DNA of 64,000 nt from CAZYVU01 sp964651435 (lineage in GTDB: Bacteria > Desulfobacterota > Syntrophorhabdia > Syntrophorhabdales > CAYQXL01): assembly GCA_964651435.1 (NCBI GenBank), contig CAZYVU010000002.1, positions 60,069-124,068 of the forward strand, given 5' to 3'. How positions within the stretch are numbered: position 1 is the first letter of the stretch; each line of letters begins with the position of its first letter. Below are positions 1 through 8,788 of the stretch, piece after piece. The notes below the pieces were generated by a model. It was given only the letters and a program-made list of their open reading frames with translations. It was not told the origin of the DNA and searched no databases. Both the position numbers and the translations under genes were made by a program.

Positions 1-452
1 CCACTGAGCACCTGGCCACGTCCATTACGGAAGGGATCATGAACCGTCTGTTCGGTGAAATGATCAGCCCCCTGAGGGCAAACAGGAAGGTGGTTGTGGC
101 TTCCGTTGAAGGAGAGTTGCACCAGGTCGGCGCAAAAATGGTAGCCGACGTCTTCGAGATGCACGGATGGGATAGTTTCTACCTTGGGGCCGGCACGCCC
201 ACCAAAGAGCTTATCCGTTTCTGCCGCGAAATATCTCCCGATGTTGTGGGGCTTTCTCTGAGCGTATATTTTCACATCGGCAGCCTTGAGGACGCCATTG
301 TGCAGCTCAGAGAATCGTTTCCGGACATGCCCGTGGTTGTCGGGGGGCAGGCCTTTCGGTGGGGGGGCGCTTCATTGTTGGAGAGATTCAAGAACGTGAC
401 ATATCTCTCGTCGCTCGATGATCTTGAGCATTATATCAGAAGGCGCGCCTGA
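1..452 (+). CDS. cobalamin (B12)-binding domain protein, 5' truncated by window edge
   Basis: The frame is open from base 3, upstream of the first ATG at 39, so the gene starts outside the window and only about 149 C-terminal residues are seen. The fragment holds the end of a helical B12-binding cap (EHLATSI) and a Rossmann-like B12 fold. The base-off motif normally DxHxxG reads ELHQVG here, with Glu for Asp but the ligand His and Gly kept. Later strands with VVGLSLS and VVVGGQAF fit the fold. Such domains are methyl carriers or light/redox sensors. With no methyltransferase nearby, and a kinase and GGDEF protein downstream, a sensory role is the better inference. The next gene starts 43 bases after the stop. 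Confidence 0.85.
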   Translation, partial: TEHLATSITEGIMNRLFGEMISPLRANRKVVVASVEGELHQVGAKMVADVFEMHGWDSFYLGAGTPTKELIRFCREISPDVVGLSLSVYFHIGSLEDAIVQLRESFPDMPVVVGGQAFRWGGASLLERFKNVTYLSSLDDLEHYIRRRA

Positions 453-495
453 GCCTGAGGGCGCGCGAAGGTTGCGAAACCTGAGGAGAGTGCTT

Positions 496-966
496 ATGAC
501 GAAGGAAGAGCTTACGAGAACGGCGTCGGCCCTCAAGCCGTTAGCTCCCGGAGAGCTCGCAGAATACAGGGGAAAACGGGACCGTCTTGTGGCCCGCATT
601 AATGAACGGATGGCGGCGCGGGCCGACATCGGTGCTCTCGTGGGCGAGGAGAACCTTCAGATGATGAAGGACAACCACGGCAATCACGCAAGGTTCGTCG
701 AATCCGTTTTTCTTCACCCGGAACCGGCGGTGCTCGTTGATACGGTGCTGTGGGTGTTCCGGTCGTACCGGAGCCGGGGCTTCCATCCTAACTACTGGGC
801 GGCCCAGATAAGTGCCTGGATCGAGCTGTTCAAGGAAGAACTGTCCCCGGAAACGTATGCTGCCGTGTACCCGTTGTACGAGTGGTTCAGCATCAATATC
901 CCTCATTTTACGGACCTCTCGGACTCTCAGCTTCAACAGGGGCCGAAAGGGCATAGCAGCGTATAA
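496..966 (+). CDS. conserved hypothetical protein in a B12/histidine kinase operon
   Basis: This 156-residue protein starts at ATG 496 behind GAGGAGAG at 483-490. An earlier in-frame ATG at 418 lies inside the upstream gene and was not used. I do not recognise a family. It looks soluble and mostly helical, with no signal peptide or membrane segment. Patches that look conserved are NHGNHARFVESVFL in the middle, VLWVFRSYRSRGFHPNYW, and a C-terminal YEWFSINIP. It lies between a B12-binding protein and a histidine kinase on the same strand with short spacers (43 and 48 bases), so it is probably part of the same signalling unit, perhaps a partner of the B12 protein. That role is inference. Confidence 0.6.
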   Translation: MTKEELTRTASALKPLAPGELAEYRGKRDRLVARINERMAARADIGALVGEENLQMMKDNHGNHARFVESVFLHPEPAVLVDTVLWVFRSYRSRGFHPNYWAAQISAWIELFKEELSPETYAAVYPLYEWFSINIPHFTDLSDSQLQQGPKGHSSV

Positions 967-1014
967 GGCCATGTCCGGGGGCGACGACAGAGCGGTGCCG
1001 ACAGATTCAGTCCG

Positions 1015-2253
1015 ATGATGCCTCAATCACCATGGACCGACCTCCTGTCGAGTAAGGTCATTGAAGAAAGCTTGAGCCTTGTCGTGGCGGTCTTGGATGA
1101 GGGCAGGTCAATATCCTATGCGAACCGGGGCATGCGGGTTCTCCTGGGTATGGACAAGGGAAACCCCGACCCGGTGGGGTACCTTCTCAACCCCACCTAT
1201 GATGACCTTATGGCAGTGGTTCCATCGGGAGAATCCATATTCGCAGGCGTGCTCACAGCCGGAAACGGCACGGACGTTTTTAGAAGTGTTGTTGCAAGGG
1301 CATACCGCCGCGGCGGCCAGGTCCTCCTCATCGGAGAATATGACGTGTCGGAGCTTGACGGCCAGAACCGTCGTATGCTCGCCCTCAACCGGGAGATTAC
1401 GAACCTTCAGAGGGACCTCATCAAGGAGAAGCGGCTCCTGGAGCTGACCCTCAAGGAATTGCGGGACACGCAGGCTATGCTGGTCCATTCGGAGAAGATG
1501 AGTGCCCTGGGAAAGCTGACGGCAGGCATCGCCCATGAGATCAACAACCCCGTCGGATTCGTGCTGGCCAATCTTTACAACCTTGAAACGGCCTTCCGGG
1601 ACCTGAGGGAGGCGTACGGAGAGTTGACGGCCTTGGCAGAGCAGAGCGGACCCCCGGAAGAGGTAGCGGCTATCGCAGAGAGTCATGATCTGGACTTCCT
1701 CTTTCGCGATTTTGACGGCCTTTCCGCTGCGACCAGGGAAGGGGTGTTGCGGGTAAAGAAGATCGTTGATCAGTTGCGCAACTTTTCCCGCCTCGATGAG
1801 GCAGACTGGAAGCCGGCGAACATAGCGGAGAGCCTGCGCAGCACGCTCGCTTTTGTTGATGCCGAGCTAAGGCATCATGACATCGAGGTGGCTGTGGACC
1901 TCGGGGAGATCCCGGCAGTAAACTGTTACCCCGCAGAGCTGAATCAAGCGTTCATGAATATCATCATGAACGCCTTGCAGGCTATGGAAGGAGGGGGCCG
2001 CCTCGAGATACGGGCTTGGGAGGAGGACGAGAACGTGTGCGTGGAGTTTTCCGATACGGGTCCGGGCATAGCCGAGGAGCATCTGAACCGGATTTTTGAT
2101 CCCTTTTATACAACAAAGCCCGTCGGAAGCGGGACGGGGCTGGGCCTGACCATAGCCCACAAGATCGTCGTGGAGATGCACCACGGTTCCCTCACGGTGC
2201 GTTCAGGGCAAAAGGGCGGAGCCGCCTTTCGCATGATGATACCAAGGAGCTAA
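1015..2253 (+). CDS. PAS-type sensor histidine kinase, NtrB-like
   Basis: This 412-residue soluble kinase has an N-terminal PAS-like segment (about 20-115), a coiled linker (120-160), a HisKA dimerisation helix with phospho-acceptor His174 in AHEINNPVGF, and a HATPase domain with an N box near MNIIMNALQAM, G1 DTGPGI (about 348) and G2 GTGLGL (about 374). The H-box type is the one found in NtrB/AtoS-like and PAS kinases. It has no membrane helix, so it senses a cytoplasmic signal, possibly through the B12 protein upstream. It ends 5 bases before a response regulator that is its obvious phosphotransfer partner. Confidence 0.93.
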   Translation: MMPQSPWTDLLSSKVIEESLSLVVAVLDEGRSISYANRGMRVLLGMDKGNPDPVGYLLNPTYDDLMAVVPSGESIFAGVLTAGNGTDVFRSVVARAYRRGGQVLLIGEYDVSELDGQNRRMLALNREITNLQRDLIKEKRLLELTLKELRDTQAMLVHSEKMSALGKLTAGIAHEINNPVGFVLANLYNLETAFRDLREAYGELTALAEQSGPPEEVAAIAESHDLDFLFRDFDGLSAATREGVLRVKKIVDQLRNFSRLDEADWKPANIAESLRSTLAFVDAELRHHDIEVAVDLGEIPAVNCYPAELNQAFMNIIMNALQAMEGGGRLEIRAWEEDENVCVEFSDTGPGIAEEHLNRIFDPFYTTKPVGSGTGLGLTIAHKIVVEMHHGSLTVRSGQKGGAAFRMMIPRS

Positions 2254-2258
2254 ACGAA

Positions 2259-4088
2259 ATGGTGAGCGAGGACGTGAGAGGGGAAGAGCAGGGAGCGCTG
2301 CTTATTATCGACGATGAGCCGGAGGTCCTTGCGGCCCTTCAGCGCTACTTTCGCCGGAAGTATGCGGTGAGAATCGCGACGAGCGCCGAGGAGGGCGTCC
2401 GCGTCCTTAAGGAGAGCCCCGTCAACGTGGTCATATCGGACCAACGTATGCCCGGCATGAAGGGAACGGAGTTCTTCAGGAAGATTAAGGAAGAGCACCC
2501 TGATGTGGTGCGCATGATCCTGACGGGATATTCGGACATCGACGCCGTTATAGCGGCCATCAACGACGGCAACATCTTTCGGTATATTACAAAGCCTTGG
2601 AATCCGGAAGAGTTGGACGGGATTGTGCGGGAGGCCTTCGAGCGCTACTCGCTTATCCGGGAAAACCGGCGGCTCATCCGAGATTTGCAGGATGCCAACG
2701 TCCTCTTGGAGGGCCGGGTTCAGGAGCGGACCCTGGACCTTGCGCGGACGAACGGCGAACTGCAGCAGGAACTGGTGGAGCGCCGCAAGGCCGAGGAACA
2801 GGTGCGGAGGGAGCGCGACAGGGCCCAGCAGTATCTGGACGTGGCGGGGGTCATGATGCTCGTGCTCAACGAGAATGGAGCGGTCAGCCTCATCAATGGG
2901 AGAGGTTGTGAGATCCTGGGATATGAGGAGGGGGAAATCGTGGGCACGAATTGGTTCGACCGCTTCGTGCCGGCAGGATCGCGGGACCGGTTAGGCAATA
3001 TCTTTCGGGAGATCATGTTAGGACGGACGGATGCGTGGGAATACGCCGAGGAGACGGTTCTGACGAAGGGAGGCCAGGAGAAGACGATTGCCTGGCATAA
3101 TGCCGTGCTTCGCGATGAGTCCGGAATGGTGGTGGGCGTCCTGAGCTCCGGCGAGGATGTAACGGAGCGGCGGATAGCGGAGGCAGCGTTGCAGGAGAGC
3201 GAGGAGCGCTTCAAGACGGTCATCAACTCCGTGCAGGCCGGCATCCTGCTCGTCGATGCTTCAACGCGGACCATAGCAGAGGCAAACCCGGCAGCCCTCC
3301 ATATGCTGGGACGCTTGAGGAATGAGGTTGTGGGTGAGGTATGTCACAGGTTTGTGTGTCCGTCCGAGAAAGGCACCTGTCCGGTGCTTGATCTTGGGAA
3401 AGAGGTGGAGAACGCCGAGCGCACCTTGTTGACGGCGGAGGGAGAGACGATCCCCATTTTAAAGAATGTTACGTCCGTCGAGATGAGAGGCAAAAGATAC
3501 CTTATAGAAAGCTTCTTAAGCATCGCAGAGCGCAAGAAGATGGAAGATCTCATGAGACAGATGGCCTATCACGATCCCCTGACGGGCCTGCCCAACCGGA
3601 AACTGCTCGATGACCGGATCTCTGTTGCTTTGCCCCGGGCCTTGCGGGAAAATGGTATGGCCGCCCTCATGATGATGGACCTTGACCGCTTCAAGGGAAT
3701 TAACGACTCGCTGGGCCACGTTGCCGGTGATGAGTTGCTGAAGGAGGTCGGCAGCCGGTTGCAGGGGGTGCTGCGCAAGTCCGACACGGTTGCCCGGGTG
3801 GGCGGCGACGAGTTCGTTCTGCTGGTGACGGACATGAAGACCCGCGCCGATGCGGCGGTGATTGCGGAAAAGGTGATCGATTCTTTTCGGAAACCCTTCC
3901 TTCTCAATGCGTCGGACGTTGTCGTGACGACGAGCATCGGCATCGCCGTCTGCCCCGATGATGGCTCTGATGGCCCTTCCCTTCTCAAGCATGCCGACGC
4001 GGCCCTTTACCGTTCCAAGGATGAGGGGCGTAACTCATGGCGGTTCTACTCTGAGCCCTCAGTGAACCTCCCCGCAGAAAGCTGCTGA
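2259..4088 (+). CDS. response regulator: REC-PAS-PAS-GGDEF diguanylate cyclase
   Basis: This 609-residue protein has a receiver domain (about 12-135) with phospho-acceptor Asp61 in ISDQRMPG and the conserved YITKPW, then a coiled linker (140-190), PAS1 (about 190-310), PAS2 (about 315-430) and a GGDEF domain (440-600). The active motif GGDEF (515-519) is intact, and an allosteric I-site RKSD (506-509) lies the usual five residues before it, so it should make c-di-GMP and be product inhibited. PAS2 has a cluster of three cysteines (CHRFVCPSEKGTC), which may bind a metal or cofactor. There is no EAL domain. It probably converts the kinase signal to c-di-GMP. Confidence 0.93.
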   Translation: MVSEDVRGEEQGALLIIDDEPEVLAALQRYFRRKYAVRIATSAEEGVRVLKESPVNVVISDQRMPGMKGTEFFRKIKEEHPDVVRMILTGYSDIDAVIAAINDGNIFRYITKPWNPEELDGIVREAFERYSLIRENRRLIRDLQDANVLLEGRVQERTLDLARTNGELQQELVERRKAEEQVRRERDRAQQYLDVAGVMMLVLNENGAVSLINGRGCEILGYEEGEIVGTNWFDRFVPAGSRDRLGNIFREIMLGRTDAWEYAEETVLTKGGQEKTIAWHNAVLRDESGMVVGVLSSGEDVTERRIAEAALQESEERFKTVINSVQAGILLVDASTRTIAEANPAALHMLGRLRNEVVGEVCHRFVCPSEKGTCPVLDLGKEVENAERTLLTAEGETIPILKNVTSVEMRGKRYLIESFLSIAERKKMEDLMRQMAYHDPLTGLPNRKLLDDRISVALPRALRENGMAALMMMDLDRFKGINDSLGHVAGDELLKEVGSRLQGVLRKSDTVARVGGDEFVLLVTDMKTRADAAVIAEKVIDSFRKPFLLNASDVVVTTSIGIAVCPDDGSDGPSLLKHADAALYRSKDEGRNSWRFYSEPSVNLPAESC

Positions 4089-4172
4089 GCCTCCGAGGAG
4101 TGAGACCCTTATCCCTGGCGACTCCCCCCGTTTCCCGTTCCCCTATCTATTTCTTCCACTGTAGCGTTTTGT

Positions 4173-4201
4173 CTCCGAACTCCGAACTCAACACTCCGAA
4201 C
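4173..4201 (+). repeat. three direct copies of CTCCGAAC in the spacer between convergent genes
   Basis: CTCCGAAC occurs at about 4173, 4180 and 4194 in the 115-base spacer between the GGDEF gene and the end of livF. The copies are short and AT-poor with no stem and T-run, so this does not look like a terminator. A similar short iteration (CTCAAAACTCAAAAT) lies before the RND pump gene near 41460. I see it as a small intergenic iteration of unknown use. Confidence 0.5.
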
Positions 4202-4203
4202 TT

Positions 4204-4917
4204 CTATCCCCCCAAATAGAGCCGTTTGACCTCCTCGTTGTTTAAAAGGCCTGAGCCCGAATCTTCGAGGCGGTTGACGCCTAAGTCGAGGACGTAGCCC
4301 CTGTGGGCCATGCTGAGGGCCTTCATGGCGTTTTGCTCGACGATGAGGAAGGTGACGCCCTCGGCGTTGATAGAGCGGATTCTCTCGTAGACCTCTTCGA
4401 TCATCATGGGAGCGAGGCCGATGGAGGGCTCATCGAGCAGAATGAGACGGGGGTCTACGGCCGATGCCCGGGCGAGGGCAAGTATCTGCTTTTCGCCGCC
4501 GGAAAGGTTGCCTGCCTTTGCCTTCAGCTTTGCCCGCAAGAGGGGGTATGTTTCGAGCACCTTTTCCAAGGCGGCGGCGATGCGGCTTGAGCTGCCAAGA
4601 ATAGCCGCCCCCATTTCGAGATTCTCCAGAACGGTGAGGGAGGGGAAAACGTTCTTCCCCTGGGGAATGTAGGAGATACCTATTGTGGCTTTCTCTTCCG
4701 GATCGAGGGTTGTCACGTCCCGGTCGCCAAAAATGATAGAACCCTTGGTGGCCCTTATGAGCCCGAAAACGGTCTTCAGCAACGTCGATTTGCCTGACCC
4801 GTTGGGCCCGATGATGCAGACGATCTCTCCCTCGCGGGCCTCGATGGAGGCACCGTGGAGCACCTCTATCTTTCCGTAGCCTGAGTATATGCCTTGAGCT
4901 CTCAGCAGGGTTGCCAT
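4204..4917 (-). CDS. livF: branched-chain amino acid type ABC transporter, ATP-binding protein LivF
   Basis: This 237-residue ATPase is the second nucleotide-binding subunit of a LivFGHMK transporter. It has Walker A GPNGSGKST, ABC signature LSGGEKQ, Walker B LILLDEPS and the switch His in IVEQN context. The length is normal for LivF. It follows livG directly (one base between stop and start), so the two are probably co-translated. Systems of this family import branched-chain amino acids, but related ones take amides, urea or aromatic acids. The substrate cannot be read from the ATPase. Confidence 0.95.
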   Translation of the reverse strand: MATLLRAQGIYSGYGKIEVLHGASIEAREGEIVCIIGPNGSGKSTLLKTVFGLIRATKGSIIFGDRDVTTLDPEEKATIGISYIPQGKNVFPSLTVLENLEMGAAILGSSSRIAAALEKVLETYPLLRAKLKAKAGNLSGGEKQILALARASAVDPRLILLDEPSIGLAPMMIEEVYERIRSINAEGVTFLIVEQNAMKALSMAHRGYVLDLGVNRLEDSGSGLLNNEEVKRLYLGG

Positions 4918-4918
4918 G

Positions 4919-5668
4919 TCACACCCCCAGGTAGGCCTCGATTACTTTCGGGTCCTTCTGAATATCGCCAATGAGCCCCTCGGCGATCTTCTGTCCGCCG
5001 TCGAGGACAAAAACCCAGTCGCAGAGCTCGATGACCACGTCCATGTTGTGTTCGATGATAAAAAAGGTCTTTCCGTCATCACGTAACCGCAGGATCATCC
5101 CGATGACCCTCTGGATCAGCGAGGGGTTGATCCCCGCCGTCGGCTCATCGAGGAGTATCATTGCCGGGTCCGCCATGAGCGCCCGGCCGAGCTCGAGAAG
5201 CTTCTGCTGACCGTACGAGAGGTTCTCGGCGAACTGCTCTTTCAGGCGGGTGAGACCCATGATCTCTATCAACTCCAGCGCCCTGGTTGTATTTGCCCTC
5301 TCCTGAGACCGGATTTTTCGGGGCTTTAGCCAGATATTCCATAGCCCTTCACCGGTCTGGTGCTGTGGTGCAAGGAGCATATTCTCGAGAACGGTCATCT
5401 TTGGAAAAACGCGGGAAAGCTGAAAGGTCCTGACAAGGCCGTGGCGGGCTCTCCAATGGGTGGAGCGATCGTCGATGCGTTTCCCGTTAAAGATAATTGT
5501 GCCCGAGTCAGCGTTGATCAGTCCCGTGATTACGTTAAAAAGGGTTGTCTTTCCGCTCCCGTTGGGTCCGATAAGACCGGTGATCGGGTAGTCGCGCAAG
5601 TCGAGAGAGCAGTCCCGTATGGCCTGTGTGCCGCCGAAGGACTTGTTCACCCCTTCAACGCGAAGCAT
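4919..5668 (-). CDS. livG: branched-chain amino acid type ABC transporter, ATP-binding protein LivG
   Basis: This 249-residue ATPase has Walker A GPNGSGKTT, signature LSYGQQK, Walker B MILLDEPT and the H-loop in FIIEHN. The LSYGQQ signature and the C-terminal EAYLGV tail are typical of LivG. Its start overlaps the end of livM by 14 bases, consistent with coupled translation in the order livK-H-M-G-F. It pairs with LivF to energise the LivH/LivM channel at the inner membrane. Confidence 0.95.
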   Translation of the reverse strand: MLRVEGVNKSFGGTQAIRDCSLDLRDYPITGLIGPNGSGKTTLFNVITGLINADSGTIIFNGKRIDDRSTHWRARHGLVRTFQLSRVFPKMTVLENMLLAPQHQTGEGLWNIWLKPRKIRSQERANTTRALELIEIMGLTRLKEQFAENLSYGQQKLLELGRALMADPAMILLDEPTAGINPSLIQRVIGMILRLRDDGKTFFIIEHNMDVVIELCDWVFVLDGGQKIAEGLIGDIQKDPKVIEAYLGV

Positions 5669-6545
5669 GGCGCCCCTCTCCCTTGCTCCGCATGAGCCCC
5701 TCTGGTCTAACGATCATCAGGATGACCAGGAGCGCGCCGAATATCATCTGCTGCAGTGGGGCGAGATAGCGGGTCAGCTCTGCGGGGAGGCGCAGAAAGC
5801 GGAGCGACTCCTGAAAGAAGATCAGAAAGGCCGCCCCTACGACGGGCCCCCACTGCGTGCCTTTGCCGCCCATGACAACGATCAGGAGGACGAGGATTGT
5901 CTCAAGGAGCGTGAAGTCCCCGGGGCTGATAAAGGTGATGTAATGGCCCCACAGGACCCCGGCAAGGCCGGCGAACAACGAGCCCGTAACAAAGGCCTTC
6001 TTCTTGAGTGAGTATGCATTCTTACCCAGGGCTTCGGCCGCGATCTCGTCGTCTCTCACCGCCTTCAGTGCCCTGCCGAAGGGGCTCCTGATGATCGCCC
6101 TGAGGACGACAAAGGTGATGAGGGCGGTGGTAGCGGAGAGAAGGAGGTAACGGGGGAGGGAATCGAAGCGGAAACCGAGAAGGGTCGGCCTGGGAATACC
6201 GGGTAGCCCCAATGGGCCCCTGGTCAGCCATGCCTCGTTCTGGAAGACCATCCTAATGATCTCTCCAAAGCCAAGGGTGGCTATACCGAAATGATCCCCG
6301 CTTAGGCGGAGCGACGGAATGGCCAGGAGGTAACCGCAAAGGCCGGAGAACGCCACCGCGGCAACAAGAGACCAAAAAAAGGGTACGCCGCCGAGGCTCA
6401 GTATTGCCGAGGTGTAGGCTCCGATACCGTAGAAGGCCACGTGGCCGAAATTGAAGAGGCCCGTGTATCCCACCTCAATGTTGAGGCTCAAGGCAAAAAT
6501 AATATAGACGGCGGTCATAATGCAGAGGTGGAGAAAGAGGTCCAT
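5655..6545 (-). CDS. livM: branched-chain amino acid type ABC transporter permease LivM
   Basis: This permease has about 296 residues and 8-10 membrane segments. The open frame extends to 6701, but I chose ATG 6545 because it begins a proper first membrane helix (MDLFLHLCIMTAVYII) and sits in a TAATG overlap with the stop of livH. It carries family features such as FNFGHVAFYGIGAYTSA and the cytoplasmic EAA-like loop with GRALKAVRDDEIAAEALG. It forms the channel with LivH. Confidence 0.93.
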   Translation of the reverse strand: MDLFLHLCIMTAVYIIFALSLNIEVGYTGLFNFGHVAFYGIGAYTSAILSLGGVPFFWSLVAAVAFSGLCGYLLAIPSLRLSGDHFGIATLGFGEIIRMVFQNEAWLTRGPLGLPGIPRPTLLGFRFDSLPRYLLLSATTALITFVVLRAIIRSPFGRALKAVRDDEIAAEALGKNAYSLKKKAFVTGSLFAGLAGVLWGHYITFISPGDFTLLETILVLLIVVMGGKGTQWGPVVGAAFLIFFQESLRFLRLPAELTRYLAPLQQMIFGALLVILMIVRPEGLMRSKGEGRHASR

Positions 6546-7411
6546 TAGTCGCTCCTGCCGCCGGTAAGAACGGCGGGACGAATGAGAAGGATGACGACCA
6601 TGATGCCAAAGGCGATGGCGTCCTTGTAGCCGGGTGAGATGAAAAGAACGCCGATATTCTCGGCCAGCCCTATAATAAGCCCGCCAACCATGGCCCCCCA
6701 CATGTTGCCCATGCCGCCGATGAGGGTGGCAGCAAAGGCTTTTATGAGGTTAATGAGGCCCATTTCGGGATTGAGGTTTGTATCAAGGGCAGTCAGAATG
6801 CCGCCTAACCCGGCGAGGGTGGACGCAACGACCCAGGCAGCGACGATGGCCCGCCGGGCATCGATGCCCACGATGCGGGCAAGCTCGAGGTTATCCGCCA
6901 CGGCCCGCATGGACTTGCCCGTCTTCGATTTAAAAAAGAGTAGGTTGACAAGGAGAATGGATGCGAAGGAGGTCAGAATGATTATGATCTGGTTGACGGT
7001 GAGGCTTACCCCGAACAGTTGAAGCCCCCGCGTGACCTCAAACCCATAGGTCCTGATCTCGGCGCCCCAAAAAAACTGGGCGAGGTTTCGAAGGAAATAG
7101 GAGATGCCCAGGGCGGCGATAAGGAGTGCGAGCCTGTTTGCCCTTCTGAGATGGCTGAACACCAACCGGTCCGTAGCGAGCCCCAGGCACACCGTCAAAA
7201 AGAGGGCCGGCACCAGCGCTGCATAGAAGGGTAGGCCTATGGGCTTTGACATGAGAAGAAAGAGAAAGTAGGCACCCCACATGATCAGCTCGCCATGGGC
7301 AAAGTTGACAAAGTTCAGGACGCCGTAAATGAGGGTAAGCCCCATGGCAAACATGGCATAAATGGACCCTGCCAGAATGCCGTTCAAGATCGATTGTAAG
7401 ACGAAGGCCAT
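6545..7411 (-). CDS. livH: branched-chain amino acid type ABC transporter permease LivH
   Basis: This inner-membrane permease has about 288 residues. The start ATG 7411 is preceded by GGAG and begins MAFVLQSILNGILAGSIYA, the usual LivH N-terminus. The longer frame to 7513 would add a charged, non-homologous tail. Family motifs include LNFVNFAHGELIMWGAY and a loop with GKSMRAVADNLELARIVGI. It is separated from livK by 264 bases that contain a large structured element, unlike the rest of the operon, where genes touch or overlap. Confidence 0.93.
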   Translation of the reverse strand: MAFVLQSILNGILAGSIYAMFAMGLTLIYGVLNFVNFAHGELIMWGAYFLFLLMSKPIGLPFYAALVPALFLTVCLGLATDRLVFSHLRRANRLALLIAALGISYFLRNLAQFFWGAEIRTYGFEVTRGLQLFGVSLTVNQIIIILTSFASILLVNLLFFKSKTGKSMRAVADNLELARIVGIDARRAIVAAWVVASTLAGLGGILTALDTNLNPEMGLINLIKAFAATLIGGMGNMWGAMVGGLIIGLAENIGVLFISPGYKDAIAFGIMVVILLIRPAVLTGGRSD

Positions 7412-7506
7412 TGGGGCTCCATGTACCCTTATTGCTCGGAACTTGCGAGAAAATCCTGGTTCATGCCCGGAACGCTGTTTCCCTCGCTGCTCCGCTGCGG
7501 GCGCTT

Positions 7507-7610
7507 GACCCACTTCAGTGATGGGTCTCCACTCAATCTGCGAACTCGCCCTTCGGGCTCAAGCGGCGCAGATTGCCATTCTGGGTGTTCCGGCCCATCA
7601 CGAGTGGGTC
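7507..7610 (-). other. nested inverted-repeat (RNA hairpin) element between livK and livH
   Basis: Three nested stems can be read. The outer arms 7507-7525 and 7594-7610 pair GACCCACT with AGTGGGTC and GTGATGGG with CCCATCAC, leaving small bulges. The middle arms 7534-7542 and 7567-7575 pair CAATCTGCG with CGCAGATTG, 9 of 9. The innermost is GCCC-TTC-GGGC at 7548-7558. In the livK-to-livH transcript this would make a branched hairpin. Such structures between a binding-protein gene and its permease often protect the upstream message or attenuate the downstream one, giving more LivK than LivH. A repeat element of the REP class is the alternative. Confidence 0.65.
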
Positions 7611-7675
7611 CCCCAACCGTGCTCGAAGTCGCGACTCGGAAAAAGCTCCTTCCGGTTATGATTTTTCACAGCTTC

Positions 7676-8788
7676 TTACTTCCTGAAGTCGACGATCTGG
7701 CCGTTCTTGACGGTCCAGACGCCGAAATCGGACCTGACCCCGCGGTCGGCATCGAAGGTCTTGTCCCCCGTTACGCCCTTATAACCTTTGGCCACGACAA
7801 AGAGGGCCTGCCGTATGCCATCGGCCGTGTAGCCGCCCTTGTCGATGGCCTTCGCAGCTATCTTCACCATGTCATAGTTGTATTCGGCGAAGATGGGAAT
7901 CTTTTCATCGCCATACTTCTTCTTCCAGGCGTCCCGGAAGGCCTTATACTCCTTTGTTTCTTGAGAGACGACGGGATAGGTGCCGATGATACCCTCGGCT
8001 GCCTTGCCGGCAAGCTCGACGAGCTTCGGCGCCTTGGCCGCCGATCCGCAAAGCCACTGGGTCTTGATCCCCATCTCGTAGGCCTGCTTAAACATGACGG
8101 CACCCTCATTGATGTAGACGAGGTTGACGACGGCCTGGGGTTTGTTCTTCGTTGCCCTGATGAGCTCGGTTCGGTAGTCCGTCTTCTTCTCCTCAAAGGG
8201 GATCTCGTCCAACACCTTTCCGCCCGCCTTCTTGTAGCTTTCCACGAAGGCGTTTTTCAGGCTCACGCCATAATCGTTGTTTACATACATGACGGGCATC
8301 TGCTTAAAGCCCAGACTCAGGGCCAGTTCGGCAAGCTGTTTTCCCTGAAGCACGTCGGAGGGATAAACCCGAAAGATGTATTCGCCTGCCTTTGTCAGAC
8401 CTGCTGCAGCGCCCTGGGCAGAGATCATGACGACCTTGCTCTCCTGTGCCACGGGGGCGGCGGCCATAAAATTAGAGCTACCCGCCGGGCCGAAGATGAC
8501 GGGCACTTTGTCGACGGTAATGAGCTTGCGGACGGCCGTTACGCAGTCCTTGGGATTACTCTTGTTGTCCTCGTAGACAATTTGCAGCTTCTTTCCTTTA
8601 ATGGTACCCGCTGCATTCACCTCTTCCGTCGCCAGGTCGATGGCCTTCTTAAATCCCTCGCCGTACACGGCGATGCTCCCGGAGAGCGCCACCGCCGCAC
8701 CGACCTTTACCGTGTCAGCCGCGTGCCCGGCCGCCGCAACAAGAAGAGAGAGGGTAAGGCAAACAAACAGAATGCTGAAGCGTTTCAT
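7676..8788 (-). CDS. livK: branched-chain amino acid type ABC transporter, periplasmic binding protein LivK
   Basis: This 370-residue secreted binding protein starts at ATG 8788 with a clear signal peptide (MKRFSILFVCLTLSLLVAAAGHAA). The longer frame to 9250 was rejected because it lacks a plausible N-terminus. The mature part begins DTVKVGAAVALSGSIAVYGE, the typical start of the LivK/Peripla_BP_6 fold, and shows the PVIFGPAGSSNFMAAAPVAQE and QGAAAGLTKAGEYIFRV stretches. It is first in the operon livK-H-M-G-F. The ligand may be a branched-chain amino acid or a related carboxylate. Confidence 0.94.
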   Translation of the reverse strand: MKRFSILFVCLTLSLLVAAAGHAADTVKVGAAVALSGSIAVYGEGFKKAIDLATEEVNAAGTIKGKKLQIVYEDNKSNPKDCVTAVRKLITVDKVPVIFGPAGSSNFMAAAPVAQESKVVMISAQGAAAGLTKAGEYIFRVYPSDVLQGKQLAELALSLGFKQMPVMYVNNDYGVSLKNAFVESYKKAGGKVLDEIPFEEKKTDYRTELIRATKNKPQAVVNLVYINEGAVMFKQAYEMGIKTQWLCGSAAKAPKLVELAGKAAEGIIGTYPVVSQETKEYKAFRDAWKKKYGDEKIPIFAEYNYDMVKIAAKAIDKGGYTADGIRQALFVVAKGYKGVTGDKTFDADRGVRSDFGVWTVKNGQIVDFRK

